Shown here: piece after piece, positions 1 to 4,737 of the stretch | Layout of the letters: the number at the start of each line of letters is the position of its first letter | How positions within the stretch are numbered: position 1 is the first letter of the stretch | Assembly: GCA_030623545.1 (NCBI GenBank) | Contig: JAUXLW010000061.1 | Location: forward strand, 1-7,269 | Direction of reading: 5' to 3' | Origin: Acidimicrobiia bacterium | GTDB lineage: Bacteria > Actinomycetota > Acidimicrobiia > Spongiisociales > SHLN01 | Length of the DNA: 7,269 nucleotides | Translations under genes and position numbers: made by a program | Notes under the pieces: generated by a model | Told to the model about the DNA's origin: nothing | The model's input: the letters and a program-made list of their open reading frames with translations, nothing else | Databases searched by the model: none

Positions 1-326
1 CCGGTCTGGCGGAAGTGTGCGGCGCCGAGCGGTTGGTGGTGATAGGGCGGGAACTATCCAAGCTTCACGAACAGGTGTGGCGAGGATCTTTGGGAGAAGC
101 CAGGTTGATGTATGAGGCTGCTGCTCCGAGAGGAGAGTTAACGCTGGTACTGGAGGGTGCTAGCCCCCCGGGTGAGGATCTGGCTGCTGCCGTCGCTCAG
201 GTGGAGTCGCATGTGGAGGAGGGCGCCAGCTTCAGTGACGCGGTGCGGGAGGTGGCCGCCGATCACAACATTGGCCGGGGCCGGCTTTACGAGCTAGCCC
301 GGGGCCGCCCCCCAAGAGACCACTAG
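1..326 (+). CDS. rsmI: 16S rRNA (cytidine(1402)-2'-O)-methyltransferase RsmI, C-terminal part (5' end outside window)
   Basis: This is the last 107 codons of an open frame that enters the window in phase at base 3 and stops with TAG at 324-326. The piece starts within the C-terminal half of the tetrapyrrole-methylase-like fold. It shows the RsmI signature of a variant RELTKLHE block (IGRELSKLHEQVWRGSLGEA), then RGELTLVLEG. An alpha-helical tail follows, ending in GRGRLYELAR, which matches the small helix-turn-helix-like domain that closes RsmI proteins. In the family, RsmI uses SAM to methylate the 2'-OH of C1402 in the 16S rRNA decoding centre and acts in the cytosol. The N-terminal SAM-binding part (usual TPIGN motif) lies upstream and cannot be checked. 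A GTG at 15 is only an internal codon. The gene converges on the AbrB-like gene, and both stop inside the same CTAG. Downstream rsmA also modifies 16S rRNA. Confidence 0.9.
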   Translation, partial: GLAEVCGAERLVVIGRELSKLHEQVWRGSLGEARLMYEAAAPRGELTLVLEGASPPGEDLAAAVAQVESHVEEGASFSDAVREVAADHNIGRGRLYELARGRPPRDH

Positions 327-559
327 TTCTGCAGCTCGAAGGTGCAGGTGGCGCAAATTCCCTTGTTGTGAAATCCTGAGACCTTTTCCGTCGAACCGCA
401 AAAGGTGCATGTGGCATCCAGCTTTCGCATGCTGATGTTGTCGCCCTCGACCGAAATGGTGAGCTCATCACCCTCGCGGATGTTGAACAATCGTCGCGTT
501 TCGGCGGGAATCACGATCCTGCCGAGGTCGTCCATCTTGCGGACGATACCGGTGTCCAT
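323..559 (-). CDS. SpoVT/AbrB-family DNA-binding protein with C-terminal zinc-ribbon-like tail
   Basis: This is a 78-residue protein. Residues 1-47 form an AbrB/SpoVT swapped-hairpin DNA-binding domain: TGIVRKMDDLGRIVIPAE, then the RRLFNI..GD segment and a beta strand ending in RKL. Residues 51-72 carry C51-x2-C54 and C69-x2-C72, with a histidine at 64 between them. This is a probable zinc ribbon, and the same tail occurs in many Firmicute AbrB-like regulators. I chose the ATG at 557-559 because TGIVRK begins the family at once and a GAGG Shine-Dalgarno at 565-568 sits 5 bases upstream. Longer starts up to 691 add 44 residues with no family resemblance. Such proteins are dimeric transition-state or global regulators; the targets here are unknown. 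It is the only minus-strand gene. It lies between rsmI and metG in the same position and orientation as abrB of B. subtilis (recalled). Autoregulation is likely but inferred. Confidence 0.87.
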   Translation of the reverse strand: MDTGIVRKMDDLGRIVIPAETRRLFNIREGDELTISVEGDNISMRKLDATCTFCGSTEKVSGFHNKGICATCTFELQN

Positions 560-569
560 TGCTACCTCG

Positions 570-579
570 TTTCTAGAAA
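570..579. repeat. Perfect 10-bp palindrome, possible operator
   Basis: TTTCTAGAAA is an exact dyad and AT-rich in a GC-rich region. It sits one base upstream of the GAGG ribosome site of the AbrB-like gene, in its predicted leader. A dimeric regulator bound here could block transcription or translation of that gene. Whether it binds the AbrB-like protein itself is speculation, because AbrB-type proteins often recognise loose, DNA-shape-dependent sites. Confidence 0.35.
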
Positions 580-598
580 TCCGCCCCCAACGGCAGCC

Positions 599-604
599 AG
601 CATA
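599..604 (-). promoter_or_regulatory. Candidate -10 box for the AbrB-like gene
   Basis: Read on the minus strand this is TATGCT, which fits the TANNNT pattern used by many actinobacterial housekeeping promoters. It would start transcription near 592 and give a leader of about 33 bases holding the TTTCTAGAAA palindrome and the GAGG ribosome site. No good -35 hexamer lies 16-18 bases upstream, so support is weak. Confidence 0.3.
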
Positions 605-680
605 CCCTTCCAACCGAACACGCTGTGTGTGATCGGCGCATCCGGTGGCAGGTTCGCAGCTATTACCCTCTGAGCGCTCT

Positions 681-2198
681 ATGTACATCACGACGCCGAT
701 CTATTACGTCACCGACGCGCCGCACATTGGTCACGCATACACCACCGTGATCGGTGATGCGCTGGCCCGGTTCTACCGGTTGGCGGGCCAGGAAACGTGG
801 TACCTCACCGGAACCGACGAGCATGGCCTCAAGGTGGCGCGGGCTGCGGCTGAAGCCGGCCTGAGCCCGCAAGAGCTGGTTGACGACATAAGTCAACGCT
901 ACGTGCGCGTGTGGGAGTCGCTGAGAATCTCCAACGACGACTTCATCCGCACCACCGAGGAACGGCACCGCATCGGCGCGAAGGCCTTCCTGCAGGCGCT
1001 ATATGACAACGGGGACGTCTACCTGGCTCCTTATGAAGGCCTTTATTGCGTTTCCTGCGAGGACTACTACAAGGAAGAGGACCTTCTGGAGGGTGGCTTA
1101 TGCCCCATCCATCACCGCCCGGTCGAGCACTTCAGCGAGGACAACTACTTTTTTCGGCTCTCGAAGTACAGCGAGCGCTTGCTGGCTCACATTGAGGCCA
1201 ACCCCGAGTTCGTGTATCCGTCGACCAGGCGCAACGAGGTAATCGGGTTCATCAATCAAGGGCTCGACGATCTCTCAATCAGCCGGGCCCAGTTGGAGTG
1301 GGGCATTCCCATCCCCTGGGATGAATCCCAGGTGACATATGTGTGGGTCGAGGCCTTGATGAACTACGCAACGGCGGTTGGCTACGGCTACGACCAGGCG
1401 CAGTTTGACCGCCGGTGGCCGCCGACCCACCTGGTCGGCAAAGACATCCTCCGTTTTCACGCTGTGATCTGGCCGGCGATGCTCATGGCAGCCGGATTGG
1501 AGCTCCCCCGACGAGTGGCGGCCCATGGCTGGCTGCTCGTAGGCGGTGAGAAGATGTCGAAGACGAGTCTCAATCAGATCGCCCCCGACGACCTCCTCGG
1601 AACTTTTGGTGTCGATGGCCTCCGATACCATCTGTTGCGCGACCTTTCATTCGCGTCGGACGGAAGCTTCTCCTGGGAAGGCATGGTCGAGCGGTACAAC
1701 GCCGACCTGGCCAACGACTTCGGCAACCTGGTCAATCGAATCCTCAACATGGTGGAGCAGTATCGAGATGGCACCGTTCCGGCGAGAACCGGTGCCGAGC
1801 CGGTGGACGTGGGACTGAAGAACGCCGCCGGGGAGGCCGTCGAAGCTCTCGCCGGTTTCGCCGACCTCGGGTTCAACGACGCCCTGCTGGGGGTGTGGAG
1901 GCTGTTCGGGGCAGCCAACGCCTACGTCGAGGAGACCGCCCCGTGGAAAATCGCCAAGGATCCCGAGCAAGGCCAACGCCTCGACGAGGTGCTCAACGGG
2001 CTTCTCGAGGCCCTTCGAGTCGGGGCGATCTTGATCTCACCGGTCATGCCCGAAGCTGCGGCCAAATTGTGGGACCAGCTCGCTCTCCCCGGTGCTCCCG
2101 ACGAGCCTCCTTACACAGAAACGGCCGTCTTTGGCACGTTTCCGGAGCTGACGGTCAACCGGGGAGCTCCGCTCTTTCCTCGTATCGAAGCCGAGTAG
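681..2198 (+). CDS. metG: Methionyl-tRNA synthetase (short form, no C-terminal tRNA-binding domain)
   Basis: This 505-residue class I synthetase joins methionine to initiator and elongator tRNA-Met in the cytosol. The Rossmann catalytic domain opens at once with TTPIYYVTDAPHIGHAYTT (HIGH at 15-18). A connective-peptide zinc knuckle follows with C123-x2-C126...C141-x2-H144, as in the single-knuckle MetG type. Next come the EDNYFFRLSKYSERLL and GLDDLSISR blocks, then VWVEAL (222-226) and the second signature KMSKT (291-295). The C-terminal helical anticodon-binding domain includes the ANDFGNLVNR and APWKIAKD blocks. There is no C-terminal EMAPII-like domain. I prefer ATG 681 because the family begins here. 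A GTG at 645 adds 12 unrelated residues and has no better ribosome site. No clear Shine-Dalgarno precedes 681. Two motif residues are unusual: E224 where D is usual, and T295 where S is usual. It probably leads an operon with tatD 20 bp downstream. Confidence 0.96.
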   Translation: MYITTPIYYVTDAPHIGHAYTTVIGDALARFYRLAGQETWYLTGTDEHGLKVARAAAEAGLSPQELVDDISQRYVRVWESLRISNDDFIRTTEERHRIGAKAFLQALYDNGDVYLAPYEGLYCVSCEDYYKEEDLLEGGLCPIHHRPVEHFSEDNYFFRLSKYSERLLAHIEANPEFVYPSTRRNEVIGFINQGLDDLSISRAQLEWGIPIPWDESQVTYVWVEALMNYATAVGYGYDQAQFDRRWPPTHLVGKDILRFHAVIWPAMLMAAGLELPRRVAAHGWLLVGGEKMSKTSLNQIAPDDLLGTFGVDGLRYHLLRDLSFASDGSFSWEGMVERYNADLANDFGNLVNRILNMVEQYRDGTVPARTGAEPVDVGLKNAAGEAVEALAGFADLGFNDALLGVWRLFGAANAYVEETAPWKIAKDPEQGQRLDEVLNGLLEALRVGAILISPVMPEAAAKLWDQLALPGAPDEPPYTETAVFGTFPELTVNRGAPLFPRIEAE

Positions 2199-2218
2199 TG
2201 GCCGGGCGGGGAATCTAA

Positions 2219-2965
2219 ATGTGGGTGGACACGCACTGCCACTTGCAGCTGTCCGATGACGATCCGCGTGCCATGTTGGAGCGGGCCGCAAACGCGGATG
2301 TGGCCTGGGTTGTTGTTCCAGGGGTGGATGCTGCAACCTCCGCCGCCGCTTCGGCTCTGGCCGAGGTCCACGAGCAGGTGCGCTGGACCGCAGGGTTGCA
2401 TCCCCACGAAGCTCGGCGGTGGCCTCAGCAGGAGGCGGCAATCATCGAGATGGCTTCTCGGGCGGCGGCAGTCGGGGAGTGCGGGCTCGACTTCTATCGA
2501 AATCTTTCGCCGGCTCCGGATCAGCTTGCCGCTCTCAAAGCGCAGCTCGAGCTGGCGGCGACGCTCGACAAGCCGGCGGTGGTTCATTGCCGTGACGCCT
2601 TCGCCGAGCTTCATGAACTACTCGAGTCGAGCGGGGCGGGGCCGAGAACCGTGCTGCATTGCTGGACGGGGGGCCCCCGGTGGACGAAACGGTTCCGCGA
2701 TCTCGATGTCACATTCTCGTTTGCCGGTCCAGTCGCGTTTGCCACCGGAGACACTGTCAGGCGGGGAGCGGCAGAGGCGCCGCCAGAGCGAACGATGGTG
2801 GAAACCGACACGCCCTACTTGTCCCCGCCCCCGTATCGGCAGGAAGCCAACGAACCGGCCAGGGTCCGCCTAATCGGCGAAGCGCTGGCCGAAGTGTGGT
2901 CGATTGAGGTTGACGAGGTAGCCCGGCTCAGCACCGCAACCGCCGGCAGGGTGTTCGGTGGCTAG
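2219..2965 (+). CDS. tatD: TatD-family metal-dependent DNase/hydrolase
   Basis: This 248-residue amidohydrolase-type TIM barrel is close to the usual 255-265 of the family. All metal-site motifs are visible: THCHL with H6 and H8, GLHPHE at 60-64, GECGLDFY with E87, HCRDA with H123, HCWTGG with H147 (usually HCFSG), and ETDTPYLSP with D197. Family members act as 3'-5' exonucleases on DNA or RNA, and some as D-amino-acyl-tRNA deacylases. The in vivo substrate here cannot be told from sequence. The usual D after HCHL is Q10, a position that varies. The ATG at 2219 starts with the family's first beta strand (MWVDTHCH) and follows a purine-rich GGCGGGGA. The 3' end overlaps rsmA by 8 bp, so the two are probably translationally coupled. 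No rpfB/yabE-type or rnmV gene separates them, as is common elsewhere. Confidence 0.93.
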   Translation: MWVDTHCHLQLSDDDPRAMLERAANADVAWVVVPGVDAATSAAASALAEVHEQVRWTAGLHPHEARRWPQQEAAIIEMASRAAAVGECGLDFYRNLSPAPDQLAALKAQLELAATLDKPAVVHCRDAFAELHELLESSGAGPRTVLHCWTGGPRWTKRFRDLDVTFSFAGPVAFATGDTVRRGAAEAPPERTMVETDTPYLSPPPYRQEANEPARVRLIGEALAEVWSIEVDEVARLSTATAGRVFGG

Positions 2966-3767
2966 CGGCGCCCAGGGCAAGGGTGAGCTGGTCGGCCTCC
3001 TCCGACAGCACAACGTCACGCCGTCTAAACGTTTCGGCCAAAATTTTCTGGTCGACCCCAACACGATTCGCAAGATCGTCGACCTGGCTGCGGTGGGGCC
3101 CGATGACCGGGTTCTCGAGGTCGGCGCAGGCACCGGAACCCTCACCCGGGAGCTGGCAAAGACGGGAGCGCAGATTGTGGCCTACGAAATCGACCCTCGT
3201 TTGCAGCCGATACTCGAAGAGGTGATGAGCGGTATCGAAAACGTGGAATTGCGTTTCACAGATGCCGTGGAAGCTGAATTCGAGGGTGGTCCGTGGACGG
3301 TGGTCGCCAACCTTCCTTACAACCTTGCCGCCACCCTGGTGCTGGACTGGCTGGTGCTTCCCCGGGGACCGGAGCGGTTTGTAGTGATGGTGCAGCGCGA
3401 AGTGGCAGATCGGTTCACCGCCGACCCCGGTAGCCGCGTCTACGGCCTCCCCAGTGTGGTGGCTCGTCTCTACGGCAGCCCCCGACTGGCTTTTCGGGTA
3501 CCGGCCACCGTTTTCTACCCGCAGCCCGACGTCGATTCGGCAGTAGTGGAGATTGTCAGCCGCACGCCATCAGAGTTCGCGTCGGCGGCGGCTCGGTTGG
3601 CAGCGGCCGCCTTCGGGCAACGCCGCAAGATGCTGCGCCGCTCTCTCTCCGATGTTCTGGCCGATCCCGCGGCCGTTCTCAGCGCTGCCGGCATAGATCC
3701 TGCCGCTCGTCCTGAGGACCTCACTGCAGCCCAATTCCTTTCCCTGGCAGAAGCCGCCGATGGCTGA
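2958..3767 (+). CDS. rsmA: 16S rRNA (adenine(1518)-N6/adenine(1519)-N6)-dimethyltransferase RsmA (KsgA)
   Basis: This 269-residue SAM-dependent enzyme dimethylates the two adjacent adenines in the loop of 16S rRNA helix 45, a late checkpoint of 30S assembly. Visible motifs in order are the N-terminal KRFGQNFL (24-31), motif I EVGAGTGTLT (54-63), the catalytic NLPYN (118-122; motif IV), YPQPDVDSAVV before the C-terminal helical domain, and FGQRRKMLRRSL typical of KsgA. Length is normal. The start is the GTG at 2958, inside the last codons of tatD, with a GGCAGGG-like ribosome site a few bases upstream. It puts FGQNFL at the usual distance from the N-terminus. The 3' end overlaps ispE by 8 bp. 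This chain of overlaps suggests one metG-tatD-rsmA-ispE transcript. No essential residue appears lost. Confidence 0.95.
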   Translation: MASGAQGKGELVGLLRQHNVTPSKRFGQNFLVDPNTIRKIVDLAAVGPDDRVLEVGAGTGTLTRELAKTGAQIVAYEIDPRLQPILEEVMSGIENVELRFTDAVEAEFEGGPWTVVANLPYNLAATLVLDWLVLPRGPERFVVMVQREVADRFTADPGSRVYGLPSVVARLYGSPRLAFRVPATVFYPQPDVDSAVVEIVSRTPSEFASAAARLAAAAFGQRRKMLRRSLSDVLADPAAVLSAAGIDPAARPEDLTAAQFLSLAEAADG

Positions 3768-4635
3768 GACGCTTCATGGCAAGGCCAACGCCAAGGTGAA
3801 CTTGGGTCTAATGGTGAGGAGTCGCGGGGCGGACGGCTTCCACTCCATCTTTTCGGTTGTTCAGTCCATATCGTGGTCGGACGAGCTGTGGCTGGCGGCT
3901 TCCGATGACGATGACTTCCGGGTAGAGGGGATGACGCCGCAGGAAGACAATCTGGCCTGGTTGGCCGTGAAGGCGGTTCGTGAAGCAGTGGAGTCGAGCC
4001 AGCCGATCGCACTCCGGCTCGAAAAACAAGTGCCCATCGCGGCCGGGCTGGGTGGCGGGAGCGCAGATGCTGCGGCCGGCCTGGGGATGGCTGCCAGGTT
4101 TTTCGGCTTCCCCCAGGAATCGCTCTCCGACCTCGCCGGGGAAATGGGGGCGGACGTGCCATTCTGTCTTACCGGTGGGTTGGCACAAATCGAAGGCCGC
4201 GGCGAGCAGGTGACTCCGCAGGATCCTTTGGCCGAGGATTACGCCCTGGCGATTGTGGTGCCGCCCGTCGAGCTGCCGACTGCCGATGTCTACGCCGAAT
4301 GGGATCGGCTCAACGAACCCTCCGGCCCGGTGGTTCCTGAGTCGGCGCTGCCACCATCGCTCAGGCGGTTCCAGCCGCTCCGCAACGACCTGGCCCCGGC
4401 GGCCCATTCGCTGGCGCCCCTGGTTTCTGAGTGGCAGGACGAGTTGATGTCGCTCTGGGATCGGCCGGTGATGATGACCGGTAGCGGGCCCTCCCTGTAT
4501 GGGTTTTTCCTCGACGTCGACGAAGCCGGGGCCGCCCTCGAATCCCTCCCGGCTGGAAGCCGGGCCTATCGGGTGGCCGGGCCGGTAGCGCGTGGCTGGG
4601 AAATGAGCAGCGGTACACTGGCGGGCCCCAATTAA
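3760..4635 (+). CDS. ispE: 4-diphosphocytidyl-2-C-methyl-D-erythritol kinase (IspE)
   Basis: This 291-residue GHMP kinase phosphorylates the 2-OH of CDP-methylerythritol with ATP, the fourth step of the methylerythritol phosphate route to isoprenoids. Seen in order: the substrate/catalytic strand KANAKVNLGL, with K12 matching the family's catalytic lysine; the GFHSIFSV block (usually GYH); the glycine-rich phosphate loop PIAAGLGGGSADAAA at 92-106; GADVPFCL, with D132 in the place of the catalytic aspartate; and the C-terminal GHMP motif MTGSGPSLYGFF from residue 239. The ATG at 3760 lies in the end of rsmA, and the 8-bp overlap implies coupled translation. The TAA at 4633-4635 is followed after 4 bp by tRNA-Gln. 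Linkage of rsmA to ispE is common in Gram-positive bacteria. Nothing suggests loss of function. Confidence 0.95.
   Translation: MAETLHGKANAKVNLGLMVRSRGADGFHSIFSVVQSISWSDELWLAASDDDDFRVEGMTPQEDNLAWLAVKAVREAVESSQPIALRLEKQVPIAAGLGGGSADAAAGLGMAARFFGFPQESLSDLAGEMGADVPFCLTGGLAQIEGRGEQVTPQDPLAEDYALAIVVPPVELPTADVYAEWDRLNEPSGPVVPESALPPSLRRFQPLRNDLAPAAHSLAPLVSEWQDELMSLWDRPVMMTGSGPSLYGFFLDVDEAGAALESLPAGSRAYRVAGPVARGWEMSSGTLAGPN
4614..4619 (+). promoter_or_regulatory. Candidate -10 box for tRNA-Gln/glmU inside the ispE 3' end
   Basis: TACACT fits TANNNT and lies in the last codons of ispE. A start about 7 bases after it (near 4626) would give the tRNA a 5' leader of roughly 14 bases, a sensible length for RNase P processing. 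I see no good -35 hexamer. The alternative is read-through from the metG operon, and both may occur. Confidence 0.25.
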
Positions 4636-4639
4636 TCTT

Positions 4640-4714
4640 TGGGGGGTGGTGTAACTGGCAGCACGCTTGGTTTTGGTCCACGCAGTACGGGTTCGAGTCC
4701 TGTCCCCCCAGCCA
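4640..4714 (+). tRNA. tRNA-Gln (anticodon TTG), CCA encoded
   Basis: A full cloverleaf can be drawn. The acceptor 5' strand TGGGGGG (4640-4646) pairs perfectly with CCCCCCA (4704-4710). The D arm is GTGT/GCAC around AACTGGCA. The anticodon arm is CTTGG-TTTTGGT-CCACG with anticodon TTG at 4673-4675, which reads CAA and probably CAG by wobble. A 4-base variable loop CAGT follows, then the T arm ACGGG-TTCGAGT-CCTGT. The discriminator G4711 is followed by an encoded CCA (4712-4714). The U-A first acceptor pair and UUG anticodon fit glutamine identity. The anticodon stem has one T.C mismatch (positions 28 and 42 in tRNA numbering), flanked by good pairs. The gene sits 4 bp after ispE and 23 bp before glmU, all on one strand. 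It must therefore be cut from a longer RNA if it is co-transcribed. Confidence 0.95.
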
Positions 4715-4725
4715 CACACGAAGGT

Positions 4726-4731
4726 AAGGAG
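4726..4731 (+). promoter_or_regulatory. glmU: Ribosome binding site deciding the glmU GTG start
   Basis: AAGGAG ends 6 bases before the GTG at 4738. It is the clearest Shine-Dalgarno in the window. It settles the start, since the same frame stays open back through the tRNA to 4639 and a nearby ATG at 4733 is out of frame. Confidence 0.8.
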
Positions 4732-4737
4732 AATGCC

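Larger units (their letters stand above)
560..680. promoter_or_regulatory. Divergent control region between the AbrB-like gene and metG
   Basis: This 121-bp non-coding stretch lies between two divergent start codons, so promoters for both directions are expected here. On the minus strand I see one fair -10 box, TATGCT (599-604), and an exact palindrome TTTCTAGAAA (570-579) next to the Shine-Dalgarno of the AbrB-like gene. On the plus strand TATTAC at 661-666 matches 4 of 6 consensus -10 bases. It would place transcription start only a few bases before the metG ATG, giving a leaderless or nearly leaderless message. Neither direction has a convincing -35 box. The palindrome GAGCGCTC (672-679) lies directly before metG. 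The region's role is inferred from layout. Confidence 0.45.

Noticed and set aside
560..691. 44-residue N-terminal extension of the AbrB-like protein
   Set aside because: It crosses the divergent promoter region and the metG start and has no similarity to the family, while ATG 559 has a good ribosome site.
2111..2614. A 167-codon minus-strand frame over the end of metG and start of tatD
   Set aside because: It is antisense to two conserved genes and has no family resemblance.
2256..2873. A 205-codon plus-strand frame inside tatD
   Set aside because: It is out-of-frame shadow of tatD, with Arg/Trp/Pro-rich composition and no motif.
3515..4162. A 215-codon minus-strand frame over the rsmA/ispE junction
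   Set aside because: It is rich in Pro, Arg and Ser, as expected from high-GC antisense, and lies over two certain genes.
4639..4737. N-terminal extension of glmU back to 4639
   Set aside because: These codons are the tRNA-Gln sequence. GlmU proteins begin near the LAAGQGTRM motif, and AAGGAG points to GTG 4738.
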